64,000 nucleotides of DNA, taken from the NCBI GenBank assembly GCA_963969595.1, contig OZ018409.1:6958520-7022519 (forward strand), given 5' to 3'. Below are positions 33,063 to 46,001 of the stretch, piece by piece; within the stretch, counting starts at the first letter, position 1; each line of letters starts with the position of its first letter. The stretch is from Neckera pumila (Eukaryota > Streptophyta > Bryopsida > Hypnales > Neckeraceae). The notes under the pieces are model-generated. The model saw nothing but the letters and a program-made list of their open reading frames with translations. It was not told where the DNA came from and ran no database searches. A program made the translations under genes and the position numbers.

Positions 33063-33989
33063 TTAATCCCTAAAGGTTAGAGACTATGTTTTCAACAAAA
33101 CGCTCCAAAACTGCCATTTCTAGTACAAGTACCGAAATTTAGAAAAAAAACATTTTGGGACACGTGTGACCATAGGATCTTGTATTAAGCTTGTTTGAGA
33201 ATATGTAGAAATTTTTTCAGAATTTTCCACCTTGTAGATTGCAAGATATTAGCATTTGAATTGACAAAAACCCTTTTTTTGGCCCTGCAAAAAACCGGGC
33301 AGCTACACTTCACAAGGTCACATTTAAATGAAAAAATGTCCAAAATGGTAGTTACTCCTTGAATTCATTCTTTAAAGAAAGTTGTCTTCATGCTTGAAAA
33401 ATTTTAGATCATTTGGAATAATACAATATGTAGGAAAAAAATAGGTTGTAGAAAGAAGTAGAGAATGATTCAAAACACTAAGTTGTTAAGAAAGTAATTA
33501 TGGAATTGAAAAATGTCAATCCCAATGGTTGTACTGTTGTAATAAACAATATACATCCTATGCTTTTATTTTTTTTCTTAAATATAAAAAATTGAGTTAA
33601 ATAAACAACCTCAAAGTTTATTTTAGAATAGGGAATCCATAACTGTCCGCAAACTAGAACACTTCATAATTTTCATCTCATAAATCAAAAAGAAATAATT
33701 CAGAGCTATACACGCATATATAAATCTAGAAAATCAATTTCAAATTTTTAATTTTTATTAAAGGTGATTTTTCAGAATTTTTTTGAGTACCCGCCGACCA
33801 TTGAAATTGATATATCATCCAGTAACTTTTTAACCGTGTAATCAAAAGTTTAGAAAATTGTTGGGCCTTAAAGCTACTCTTTGGGCACACATTGTGTGAA
33901 ATTTTCAAAGAAAAAAAAATTCCAATTGTAGTGAGCTGCCCAAAATTGCTATGTTGCCCAAAAACATTGTTTGGTCCTTTAGGGGTTAA
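33063..33989 (-). mobile_element. TTAA element, family A subtype II, complete
   Basis: It runs TTAATCCCTAAAGGTTAGAG to TGTTTGGTCCTTTAGGGG plus TTAA, 927 bp. Both TTAA copies are intact. The interior matches 19533-20476. Confidence 0.88.
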
Positions 33990-35418
33990 GCACCATTGTG
34001 GCCATTTTATGGCTGATGAATGATAGAGAATCCTTCTCTATAGGACAAAAATGCAAATATTCATCCTTGGAATTTTGTGTGGAGAGAAAAGATCATGAAT
34101 AGTAGTTTGATTTCTAGTGAGCACTTTTGTTTTTTCAGAGAAGGTGATGTCATACAATGCTATAAGGGATGATTTCCATGGTCACCAGCTTGATCATTTA
34201 GGCAATGATTTTCAAACTATGACATTGAATAATTAGGCATGCTTTGAGACATGCTTTATTCATATATTGTATGCAATTTAAGTTGTTTACATCTTAAATT
34301 TTATTAGAATTGCAGTGGTTTGAGGTCCAAAACTGCTTCAAAGTACTTCTATTTGAAGTTAGACTGAAATCTTTATCTTTATTTATTCTCTAACAAATCC
34401 AACGGTGTAGTTGTAGGATCTTATAGTGAACATCTTTCCAAAAACTTTAAGTGTCTCTACCAATTGCAAGTTCAATGTATATAAACTTCAAATAATAGTT
34501 TTTTCTAGCCCTTCTCAAAGATGAAGTTCTATCTTTCAAAATATTCAAAAAAGAAAAATATGTAATAACTTGATAAATTTTAGTCAATATGTTGGAAAAT
34601 GGGGTGAAAATACATTAAAAAAATTTAATAGTTTATATGTATTCATCTTTGAAAAATAATAAAGTGAAAGGAGATATTGGATGAAAAAAAAAATAGCTAC
34701 ATAAAAAATTAAGAATTTTCAATTCCAACATTTGATCAAAATGTTCTAGAAAACAATGAATATCTTTTTTTCTTGTGTTTTTTTGAATTTTTTCAAAATT
34801 GAATTCAAAAAAGACTTTTTAGGGATGTCTTCATTGTCTACAAAAAAAACTCTTCGTAACTATCAAGTAAGTAGTTGGAATGCAATGATTCAAAGAATTT
34901 TATGTAGGTATGAATGCATGCTTTCAAATAAAAATAATTAATAATATATTTTTGGATGTCCATTTCGACCTTGAAATACAAAAATGCTTTATAAATTTGC
35001 AATATTTATTGGAATGGCTTGAATCAAAGCTTCACAAGTAGATTATGATAATTAGGAATCATTTCTAAAAATCCATGCAAAATTTTTAAATTATGAGTCA
35101 ATATAGATTGGCCAAGTTTTCAAAAAACCAAAGTGAGCTCCCTAATCCTTAAGGAGTTAAAATCAACATAAGACCAAATGACTAAGCAATTTTCATCTTC
35201 TGAAAATCATTTTGATTGTTGTCATCATCTAATTTTAAAGTGCTAAATCCAAAGGGCCTAATGAATCTTCTGAAGGTCCCAAAATGTTTCAATCGTAATG
35301 TTCTCTTAAAAATTGAAATCAAGTCAAGTATATAATTTTTGAGAAGCCCCCTCTCCCATCAAATAGTAGCATCAATGTATATTACAGTACTCATATTGAT
35401 CATTGATGCTAACCTTCA
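33990..35418. other. AT-rich spacer, possible decayed TTAA end
   Basis: There is no gene. CCTTAAGGAGTTAA near 35148-35161 resembles a TTAA-element terminus, but no partner end was found. Confidence 0.4.
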
Positions 35419-35733
35419 CACTAGATGGTATTCGGGGGTCTTGGAGGGCCGTTTCAAGTCTGTTCCTTGATCTGCCCTGATTCAGTGAACGCCGGTACGG
35501 GTGTGTCAAAATTATAAATTAAAAAAAATATAAAAATATAAAAAATAAAAAATATAAAAATATAAAAAAATATCATTTTAAGCAAAAAAAAAATTTATTT
35601 ATTTAATTTCAAAAAATGATGTGGCAATCACTGGGCCACGTCAGCCAGCTACTGCTGCGTGCCCGCAGTCTGGGAACGTAGCAGACAGTAAGGGAACTCG
35701 GAGCCCTCCAAGACCCTCGAATCTCATCTAATG
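35419..35733. mobile_element. Inverted-repeat element family F, copy 2
   Basis: It starts CACTAGATGGTATTCGGGGG and ends ..CCCTCGAATCTCATCTAATG, with CTTGGAGGGCC just inside. The centre is a long A/T tract (35515-35610). It shares GCCGGTACGGGTGTGTC and GCAGTAGCTGGCTGA-type sequence with 13043-13324, in inverted orientation. Confidence 0.85.
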
Positions 35734-36184
35734 TTATTTGATTGTGAAAACTCTTCTTTATTGTAATATTAGATTTGAGTATTGGAACGCCATGATCGAA
35801 GCAAATCTCAATATTTTTAGATAGGCTATGATGTGCAAGAATAAACACAAAAACTCTCCGACGTTTATATCCAAAACGAAGAACATTGTGCTTGTGATAG
35901 TGTCAATTTCCTTCATAACTTCTCATTCATTGAAAGTAGTATCAAAATCTTTAAAAAATAACCCTTATTTTATAACCAATTTAATGAAATTGAGGTATAA
36001 AATATATTCAAAAATATAAACAAAATACAAAAATTCCAAAAGAAGATTCAATTGTTTAAACTTTGAAATTAAGACAATTGTCGAAGTTGGATTTTATTTC
36101 ATACCCCGTGAATGCACTTGACAATTTCTCCACCTCAACCATTTCTAAATAACGTTTTAATTTAACAACTCAATAAGAACACAC
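35734..36184. other. AT-rich spacer, nothing recognisable
   Basis: A 63-codon plus-strand frame (35828-36019) has no recognisable feature. Confidence 0.45.
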
Positions 36185-36470
36185 TTAACTATGGAAGGCC
36201 GCCGCCTCAATGATAAGCTCTCACTCCAATACAATTCAATATTTGGACCAAGTAGTTTCTACAGTAACATAGAAAGTCATCCATCGGACACTTTATATCG
36301 ATAACATCTTTATTTTAACTACTCAATAAAACACACTTAACTCTGGAAAGCCGCCGCCTCCTAGATGATAAGTTCTCACTCCAATATGATTCCATTTTTG
36401 GACCACGCAATTTTTACAGTAACATAGAAAGTCATCCATAGGATACTTTGTGTCGGTCCTCAACATCATC
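36185..36470 (-). mobile_element. Two family D elements in tandem, inverted orientation
   Basis: Units begin TTAACTATGGAAGGCCGCCG (36185) and TTAACTCTGGAAAGCCGCCG (36337). Each proceeds through CACTCCAATA and AACATAGAAAGTCATCCAT to a form of CGGACACTTT, the reverse complement of the family-D left end at 8308. As at 8155-8462, this family is found as a tandem pair. Confidence 0.65.
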
Positions 36471-36822
36471 TTCCCGTCAAAAATGAAAATACTCTACCCA
36501 AGAGTACTTCACAGTTTTCCATCCTGGCTCAAGTCCCGTTATATGCCTGCGTCACTAGTTGCATCCAATGACGGTAGCATTGTCCTTGTCAACGTGAATA
36601 CGGTACAATTTCCACTTTCATATATGACCTCGGAATAATTTAGTTTTTTTCACCTCCAACCTCTGCTGGCAGCCACTTCATGGAAGCCGCCCTTGTGGAA
36701 TAGTGGTAGTTGCTTCATGGCCAAGAATCCTTGCGAACTGGGCCTCCTGGAAAACAACTGGGAGCATGGGCAAAATCATGCCAACCTTCTTGGTGGCACT
36801 GTAGTAATTTGCCATCTCATAA
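36471..36822. other. Unassigned spacer
   Basis: Slightly GC-richer; a short plus-strand frame (36450-36638) overlaps the family-D unit. No gene is supported. Confidence 0.4.
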
Positions 36823-37140
36823 GGTAGCCAACCCATTTCCGATCACTTAAGCATTTCAGCATATGTGTGATTAAGCAATGGTGGAGGGGAAAAATTTCTC
36901 CAATGAGGAAATAGGAATAAGAAAGATTGTCATTTTTTGGTAATTTTTCATCAAGTGTAGAATTAATAAAAATTAAAGAAGTGGAAAAGTCTGGGTTTCT
37001 AATGGCAATTTTATTTGGTGTCAATGTGTTATTCATTACAAAAGAATCAAATAAGAATCAAATGGCCTATAAAGCTATGGTTACAAGTGATCAATCTACT
37101 GATCAGAAATGGGAGGGTGACCGGAAAGGGGTTGGCTACC
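36823..37140. mobile_element. Candidate inverted-repeat element abutting a TTAA element
   Basis: GGTAGCCAACCCATTTCCG (36823) matches the reverse complement of CGGAAAGGGGTTGGCTACC (ending 37140) at 17 of 19 positions, and a second matching block (CCCATTTC.GATC) lies inside. It is 318 bp. The right edge touches the TTAA of the family-A element at 37141. Confidence 0.55.
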
Positions 37141-38068
37141 TTAACCCCTAAAGTTTCATGACTATATTCTCACAAAAACGCTCCAAAACTGCCATTTCTA
37201 ATACAGCTACCAAATTTTTGGAAAAAAACAATTTTTGACACATGTAACCGTAGGATCTTGTAGTATGATATTTTGAAAACATGTGGTAAAAATTTCAGAA
37301 AATTCCACCATGTGGATCATAAGATATAAGCATTCAAAGTCTTGAAAACCATTTTTTCAATCCTGCGAAAAACCGGGCAGCTGCACTTTGCAAGCTCACT
37401 TTTCAGTGAAAAAATGTTGAAAAAGGTGGTGCTTCTTTGAATTCAGTTTCCTAAACAAGTTGTCTATATGCTTGAAAAATTTCACATCATTTGTAATTGT
37501 ACAACATATAGGAAAAAAATAGTAAGTAGAAAGAAGTAGAAATGATTCAAAATACTAAATTGTTAAAATTTTAATCATGGAATTTAAAAATACCAATCCC
37601 AACGGTTTTAATGTTGTAATAATCAATTTACATCCTAGGATTTTTTTTTTTTCCAAAAATATTGAAAATTGAGTTAAATAAACGACTTTGAAGATTTTTT
37701 TAGAGTAGACAATCCAAAACTGCCCGCACACCAAAAACCCTCATAACTTTTGACTCATTGATTGAAATGGAATGACACAAAGCTTTTTAAGTATATATAA
37801 ATGTAGAGAACCAATTTTTAAAAAAATTCCGGAAAAAATGATTTTATCTGATCTGCCCAAACTGCCCAGTTACGAAAAAAAGCAACATATTAGGTCACAA
37901 CTTTTGACTCATATTTCAAAATGTCATGAAACTTGGTACACATGAAGATATTCCTTGCCCCCACCTTCTATTAAAATTTCAGCCTCAAATATGGATATCT
38001 CTAGTCCCATGTACCTGCCCAAAATTTCTATACAGCCAAAAAACGCATGTTGGTCCTTTAGGGGTTAA
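37141..38068 (-). mobile_element. TTAA element, family A subtype I, complete
   Basis: It runs TTAACCCCTAAAGTTTCATG to GCATGTTGGTCCTTTAGGGG plus TTAA, 928 bp with both TTAA copies intact. It is closely similar to the element at 1429-2345 in opposite orientation. Confidence 0.9.
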
Positions 38069-38196
38069 GCATGCTCAATGTGTAGGTAATGGTTGTTGCA
38101 GATTGACATGAAAAAGAACTGGAACAAGGACCCAATAACCAATAACAAGCAATGAGAGGTGGTGAGTTTTTAGGAAAAGGTATGAAATAGTAAATA

Positions 38197-39294
38197 CTCC
38201 CTCCATCCCAAAATGATTGTCCACAATTTTGTTGATGATTTTTTGAGCTAATTTCATTGATCATATTGTGAAAAATATAATTAACCCCAATTGGACCAAG
38301 GCCATTTTTTTTCCCAAAAAACACCCAAAATGCCATTTCTAGAGCAAAGAGTAAAAAAATTTGAAAGTTTTTTTTTTTTTGGCACATCTAACCATAGGAT
38401 CTTACACCTAACTAGTATGAGAATGTGTGGAAAAAATCTCAAATTTTTTGACCACACAAATTGCAAGATATTTGTGTTTAAAGTGAAAAAAACAAATTTT
38501 TCAGCACATTGCGGGACTAAATTTTATGACTTTGAACATTTTTAACTTTAATTTTTTGCACTACATAGTTTTGAGCTTTAAATCTTTATAATGGAGAATT
38601 TAGTTGAGAGTCTAGGAAAAAAAAAAAACTCAAAAAACTTAATTTTCATTCTTGAAAAAAATATTAAGCAGAAGCAGGTACAAGATAGAAGGAAATCTAA
38701 AATATTAGTATCTTTTAGATGGAATTAAAATGTACTAATTCCAATGGTGAGATTGTTCTAGCAAGCAAATGAAATCATGTAGAACTTTTTTTTTGAGAAA
38801 AAAAAAAAAAATCCATTCAAAAATGAAACCTATAAGATGTTTTTTCAAGAAGATGCTCTAATTGCCTCCAAAATAAGATTGTCCATAACTTTTTCATAAA
38901 AAATCCAAATGAAATGAATTAAAGCTTTCTAGACAAAAAAAAATATAATCTGTAAGAAAAAATAATTAAAAAAAAAAACATTAAAATTTTGCAAATTTTT
39001 TTTTGTTGCCCCCTCTCCTGTGTTTTGAGCTTATTTGGACATAGCTTTTGTTCTTAGGCACCGATTGAAAAAAAATTGTATTCCCACAAGCTTGGCAATT
39101 TTTTATATATTCAAAAAAAGTTTCAAAAAATCACAAAAAAAATTCAGCCAATAGATACTTGTTTGAAATCCCATTGTATGTGTTTGTTGCAACATAAATA
39201 AAATTAGTCACAACGAAGCATTTTTTTGACCTATTCAAAACAACCTTAACAAAAATGACATTCAAAATAGACAATCACTTTGGGACGGAGGGAG
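38197..39294. mobile_element. Stowaway-like MITE interrupted by a family B element
   Basis: The left end CTCCCTCCATCCCAAAATGA and the right end (reverse complement CTCCCTCCGTCCCAAAGTGA) are about 25-bp inverted repeats with the classic Stowaway sequence. TA precedes the left end; the right flank reads CA. Without the insertion at 38281-39175 the element would be about 200 bp, the normal Stowaway size. Stowaway elements are known from plants, which supports the taxonomic reading. Confidence 0.85.
38281..39175 (+). mobile_element. Family B element nested in Stowaway, right end lost
   Basis: It starts TTAACCCCAATTGGACCAAG and follows the family-B interior to AATCCCATT near 39175, where similarity ends about 35 bases short of the expected terminus. 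The subterminal palindrome and right TTAA are therefore missing. TTAA at 38725-38728 is an empty site for the family-A insertion seen at 6585. Confidence 0.78.
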
Positions 39295-42200
39295 CAACAA
39301 TTATTGACAAATTAATCCCGAAACGTCATTGTAAGGACCGCTTTGCACTATAGTAGAGAAGTGCATCGGTCAAGAATTGTAGGAAAATGGAACAATATGA
39401 TTGTAGCAAATTTCATTATTTATTGGATTGGGTTTACAATATGGCCAAGACATGTCTGGTGGATAACCTCAAGCATGGATGAAAAAATGACATGGCTACC
39501 TATGTGGCAATATTGTTTGTAAGGGGAGTTTTTTGGACGTCAAGTTCTTGGGTGGCTTCACCCCCCAAGACAAGAAACTTAGCCTCCAAAGAACTCCAAC
39601 TTTATTAAAAATGTTATTTCTTGTGACAAATTTGATTGGATGGACTACACCATATGTGTTGTTCTCTCTTGCCATGCTCAGCTCTCATGATTGTAGTAGA
39701 GTTTCTACTCTGCATAACCTACTATAAGTTATATGTAAACAATGATAAAACTCCTAATTCATCCTAATGAACTAAGCAAGCACCATACTTATCTAATTAC
39801 ATTTTGTGCTCGAAATGAAGAAGATACATTGTATACACTATGTTCCTAGTAGAGAGGATAAGCTATTTGTATGCATATGGAGTACAAGGTAAAACAAACC
39901 ATGTGGGATATGTAAATTAAATGAGTAGGAGCTCAATTGTTCATAATTAAGTCAAAAGCAAGAATTGTGTTTAAAGTAGAATTTTAGACATCATTTCGGC
40001 ATAGTATGAAAACTTTTTTCAAAAGAATATGAACTTAAAAAGCTGTTAAATCAAGTTAAATTTCATATCCAAAGATCCGTTTGAGATTATGAGCCTCTAA
40101 TCAAAGTTATAAACAAATTCCAAAGAGGGATTGGAAGGGACATTTTGTTCACATTTTCAAACATCTTCCATCTGAAATTTGTCCATAACTTTTGATTGGA
40201 GGCTCAAAATCTCAAATGGATTTTTTGGTAAGAAATTTAACTTGATTTAACAATAAAAATTGTTCAATTCTTTTGAAAAAAACTATTCTACTATGCCTAA
40301 ATGAGGTCTAAAATTCTACTTCAAACATATTTCTTGTGTTTTGACAATGAAGGGTCAAGCTTTCATCTTCAAATTATCCCATACCCTTTGAGGATTCATA
40401 ATGGACAATGGATTTAAATATATAAATGATGTCCCCATCCTCCATTCCTACAAATGTCAATGCAACAATTCCTTCATTTTACCATCAAAATTTGATTTTG
40501 ATGGCAGATGGTTAAAATACATTGGTAAATTACTCAATGGATTCTCCAGATTTTTAGTAAACCTCTTTCTTTACAATTATTTGTTGATTTGTATATTTTG
40601 GTTCTGCCACTATCCATTAACATTAATGAAGTAAATGGTCCATTTGAAATGGGCCCATGATATGGCATGACATCACATCTATTTCATTTTGCTTCAAAAG
40701 TCATTCATGATTTGTGTTTAGAATTGAAAAGACAACTCTTTATATACATATAGGATGGTAGGAGGGTTTATAAACAATGTGGGATATGTAAATTAGTTCC
40801 TAGCTAAACAAAGACCCAAGACCCTAATCTGCTACCCTAAATCCTAACCCGCCGCCCTGTAAAGGACAAGGCTATTCTGAGTTTTGTCGGGGTTGCAGTC
40901 CTACACGGTTGTGGTCCTGCAGTTGCAGTCCTACACCCTGCGCCCAACTACCCGCGCTTGGTCGGGCGCCGTTTTGACAGCCAAGTCCACAAAAGATGGC
41001 ACAATTTAACGTCCTACTTTCTTAAGGCATTGTTTAATTGTCTTTCCATCTTGTCTAACATCCCACGTACTAGTTGCCTCAAATAACCATGTCTTGGTCC
41101 AAAATTCTTAACTCATCGGTGCATTTTTCTAACGTAGTGTAAAGCAGTTGGTTTCTATATGGAGTTGGGCCAGTGAAGCCCACTAATCAATAGTGAAATA
41201 GGGACTCCAAAAAAACCATGCTCTTTATTCCACCATTGATTAGTGGACTTTATTGGCCTACAACTTCACAAGACAGCTGGCCCTAAAGGCCTCCTTATAT
41301 GTATCAGTAGGTGGATGCATTCACCAATACCAAAAAACAGAGAGCACTTTTATGTTCTTTCTATAGTGTAGAAAATGCATTGATACCGGTGGAACTCATT
41401 GTCATGCTTCTACATTCACCGATGATTGGTAGAACTCTTGTTGTTTTTAGTATTTTTTTTGGCCAACAGGCTTTATATGTAAGCCAAACCCTAAGTGCAT
41501 AATTGATGATTAAGAATCTTTCTATGTGAGAAAAGTACACATATTCATCCTTGACATTTTGTGCAAAAAAATGAGGTCTTTTACAGTAATTTGACCTCTA
41601 ATGAATGCTTTTGGTGTTTTCTAAGATGATAATTCACACTATACCAAAAATGATGATTTCCATGGTTACTAGCCATCCATATAGGATTAAGTTTAGCAAA
41701 GTTAGTTTCTGTGTGTATTCAATTTTTTTTTTCACTTTTGACCTTATAATGCTGTAATAAGTTTGTGAGCAAATAAATTTATATTGATTGTCTACATTTG
41801 ATTCATGTGTGGCATCTATTGAAAACCATTGTTGTTGTTTTAATTATAATATTATACTTACAATTTATGTCAACTAAGACGTTAACAAGATTCTCATGAA
41901 TGAGTTTAGGTAAACATATAAAGAAGATTTTATTTGTAAATATCCATCCCTAACTTTAGATTTAGGATTTAGAATGTATATAGAGACAATTGTGAAGCAT
42001 TTGGGGTTCTTATGTTATGTATTACGGGATTGGTTGATTATTTTTTAGCTTGTGATTTTTATGTATAATATGCATAAGACCTATACGATGCTAAGTTGAA
42101 TAGTTTTAAGGGTTCTTGATTTTTGATGTTCATTTATGTTGAGAGGCTTTGCTTTATATAGAAGTATCATGTATTTATTGTGAATGGTGTTTTAATTTGT

Positions 42201-43450
42201 CTCTTGAATAGGTGATTACTAGTGGTGCTATATTCCAACCTTCTTTTTTGTCTGGCTTTCTAATTGTCATGAATTTTAATCAAAATCTACCATAATACAA
42301 AGCAAATTCTATATATCTTATGATATGTTTAGGTTTAGTTGAGTTAGAAGAAGGACGCTTCTAATGTTCATGGCTTAAAGTAATAAAATAATCAACTTTG
42401 GTTCTTCTATGTGATTGCATAGAATTTTGGATTTTGGACATGTGTACAATATGATTGAGCCATATTAATAACATTGGTCTTACCTTGTCGTTGTGTACTT
42501 TAACCCTTTAATTGTTCGTATTTTATTTTTAAAATTAGAGGATTAGGTTGAGCTTTGTGTTAACTATTTTGTATTTCACCATGTGCACTTTATATTTGTT
42601 TATATGTTGGCCCAAATTAGTGTTATCTTGATGTTCTTTACAAATGATCAAATCTAAATATTAAAAATGAGGTTATTTAGTTGTCTATTTACAAGAATTT
42701 TAGAAAATTAATTAATTTTATAAGTTTATTTTTAATGTTTTACCACTTATCTACAAATAGATGTATATTGGTTTAGAACTTTCTTCATCTATTTCTTTTT
42801 TTTTATAAGTTTTTTTATAGGATCTTCCCTATAATTATTATTCATTACCAATTTTTCAATACAACCTAAAATGATTGGTCTAGGTGCTTTGTAATATTTT
42901 TATTATTGTTTTGGTTTTTGCTAGTGATACTTCTTTGGATAAGTGATCTCCTTCTAATTTCCTTTGATATCATTATCCGATTTTAGTTTGAACATATAAA
43001 TTGAGATTTTTTGTTTTTAGAGTTATATATGATTTGTCAAGATGTAAAACTATTTGAATCTTTGATTCAAAATTTTTAGGCAAAGTCCAAAGAGGGAATA
43101 AAAGATGCACATGCTAATCCCAAGAAAATAGATACTTTTACACTTTAATCTGTATTAAATATGAAAATAATTAAAGATTACAATTTATACTGTCCATAAT
43201 TGACTTTTTTGTAAAAATTCTTCTAGGGAATGTGCATCAAATATTGCTTGTTTGTAAAGCAATTTTATACAATTTCATTTGAATTTGAGCTTTAAATTTC
43301 ATTTGAATTTGAGCTTTAAACTTCTTAGAATGAATATTTTTTAACACTCCAAATCCTTGAAACTACAACAATGATATATTTTGAAAAAAAACAATGATTT
43401 CTACCAAATTAATTTTAGAAAGAAGGCCTTATCCACGTTTACAATGAATT
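39295..43450. other. Long AT-rich spacer
   Basis: No gene or element end was recognised. A GC-rich patch at 40845-40985 (with GTTGCAGTCCTACAC and GTTGCAGTCCTACACCC repeated) is unlike its surroundings but has no coding signal. A 24-bp tandem duplication lies at 43273-43320. Plus-strand frames at 40401-40634 and 41311-41502 lack features. Confidence 0.45.
43273..43320. repeat. 24-bp perfect tandem duplication
   Basis: Two identical units starting TTTCATTTGAATTTGAGC, in AT-rich spacer. Confidence 0.9.
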
Positions 43451-44364
43451 TTAACCCCTAAAGGACCAAGGCCTTTTTTCTGCCAAAAAACACCTAAATC
43501 TGCCATTTTTACAATAAAGAGTAAAAAAATTTGAAAAAAGTTTTTTTTGCACATCCAACAATAGGATCTTACCCCTAACTAGTATGAGAATGTGTGGAAA
43601 TTTTCTTAGAATTTTTGACCGCATAGATTGCAAGATATCTTTGTTTGAAAGAAACTAGCTTTTGAGCACCATGTGGGACTAGATTTTATGACTTTGAACA
43701 TTTTTAACTTAAATTTTTTGCACTATAGAATTTTGAGCTTTATATCTTTATAATGGAGATTGAATTGAGAATCTAGGGGGAAAAAAATCCAAAAAAACTT
43801 AATTTTCATTACTAAAACAATTGTTAAGTAGAAGTAGGTACAAGATAAAAGGAAAATTCAAAATATTAATACCTTTTATATGGAATTAAAAAGCACTAAT
43901 CCCAACGCTGAGATCGTTCTAGCGAAAAATCTAGACCTGGTGGAAATTTTTTTTGAAAATTTGTTAGAATTGCATTCAGAAATAAATCCTACAAGTTATT
44001 TTTTCAGGAAGGTGCACTAAGTGCCTGAAAAATAAGATTGTCCATAACTTTCTCATAAAAAATCCAAATGAAATGAATCAAAGATTTCCGGATAGACAAA
44101 ACCATAATCTATAAGAAAGTTTTTAAGAAAAAAAATTGTTTTTGCTGCCCTTCTCCCTTGTTTTGAGCTTATTTGGGTATAATTTTTTTTCCCAAGCACC
44201 AATTGAAAAAAAAGTTTTCTTTCCTGGACACCTATTTTCATGAAGCTTAGCAGTTTTTCTATCTTCAAAAAAAGTTACGAAAAATCTCAACAAAAATTCA
44301 GCCGTAGGTACTTGTCCAAAATCCCATTTGTCCCCCGAAGGGACAAAGGGCTTTTAGGGGTTAA
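43451..44364 (+). mobile_element. TTAA element, family B, complete
   Basis: It runs TTAACCCCTAAAGGACCAAG to GGGCTTTTAGGGG plus TTAA, 914 bp with intact TTAA at both ends. The subterminal palindrome TTGTCCC..GGGACAA is at 44328-44346. This is the best-preserved reference copy of the family. Confidence 0.9.
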
Positions 44365-45636
44365 CTTCACTAACTTGTTATTTCAAGTCTTTTATGTAAT
44401 CTTCTATAATCTTATAGCAATTACATGTTAAACAAAAAATTGGTTTCTTTAATAAGGTTGTTGCAAGAATTATGTTTTTTTTTATTTTATTAATATCTTT
44501 AAGTAGTATTTTTTGGCCAAAACTTTTCCATTACACCTAACCTCTCCAAATGCAAGGTCGTGTATAAGACTGTTCTATATCCTAATTATTTTTTTATGTT
44601 TTTCAACTATATTGTGGTATTTATAAAGTTCCTTTGATTACATGTCATTTTTTTTATATTGGAGATTTTGTACTATTTTTAGCCATACATAAAAAATTGA
44701 ATTTGAAAATTGAATTATGAGGTAATCCAATTGGATTGTAAAGATCAATGATGCTCTAACACAATAAATTCTTTTTCTTGCACGAATTTAAAATGCATTC
44801 TTTGAATCATAGATTTTATTTATAGGGATTTGATTCGTCAATGAACTCTTGAGAAATAATTCTATAAGTTAGAAAATGTCAAATCTTTGTTAGTTTTACT
44901 GAATATTTTTCTATTTAAAAAATATATAAATATCGAAGTACCTATATTTAAATATTTTTATAAAGTTATTTTTGTGTATAATTTTTGAAGCATTGTATAA
45001 TAGTTTTAGTATTATTCTAATTTTATGTCAAAAGTCCACAGTACCTTTGGTGAAATTTCCATTTGTTCAAAATCAGCATTTGTTTCTATCAATTGTTCAA
45101 TTGTCATTTTGAAAATGTATCCTTAGATGACACCTTTTCTTTATTTTTTTGGTCAAAGATTGAATTCAAGTCAATTATAGTCTTCACATTATGTTGGTCA
45201 AAATCTACATTTGGGAATATAAGGTCGGCTTTTCTTTGTATCTCAAGTCCCACCAATTTTTTTTGATTTGAATGGTAGAGAGTTGAAAACTGGGATTGGT
45301 GGCTTCACACCACAAAGGCCCATGGTCCATGGCCAAGTGCATTCAAGGATGCCTACTTGGTAGTGTTTTTTAGAAATTTTGGCACCAAAAAAGTGGGATT
45401 TAAGGCTCCAAATTGCAAATGGTTGCAATTGAGTGGCAATAGCCAAAATAGAGACTCAACTTGGGGGCTAAGACCCATTTCTTTTGTGCCAAATCCTCTA
45501 TAAAATGTTACCCATGTAAACAATCTTCAGTGCACCGAGTTGAAAGGTGAAGCTTTAAGTCCTAGTGTTTTAGCTCTCCACCATTCAGATCTTAAGAATT
45601 CAATGGGACTTTGGAAGTAGAGTGAAACCTGGCCCT
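44365..45636. other. AT-rich spacer, nothing recognisable
   Basis: Slightly more complex sequence at 45270-45480 yields short frames on both strands without domains. Confidence 0.45.
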
Positions 45637-45962
45637 TTAACCCTTAAAGGTCCATGCATCCAAAAAGTGGATGTGCCTTGGTCAATCTCGATTGTAATTT
45701 TTAAAATAATTATTTTTGGAATTTGATTTAAACTAAGAAAATGCAATTTGACAAGTTTTGTTTCAACTTCATTTCAAAATTTTGAAAAATGTCAAAAACT
45801 GAAAGAGTTATTGCAATTGAAAGCTCCATATGTTAGAATCCAAATAACATAGTATGGTATGTTTTTCATTCATAATTTCTTTCAAAAAAAACTATTATAT
45901 ACTCAAATTATAGAATTATGTTATTCATTTCATCCTTCATTTATGATTAAAATTACAGATTA

Positions 45963-46001
<39 letters not shown>

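Noticed and set aside
40810..40860. CCCTAAA-like run suggesting an interstitial telomere repeat
   Set aside because: Only one or two imperfect units. CCCTAAAG in TTAA element ends is also not telomeric but part of a unique terminus.
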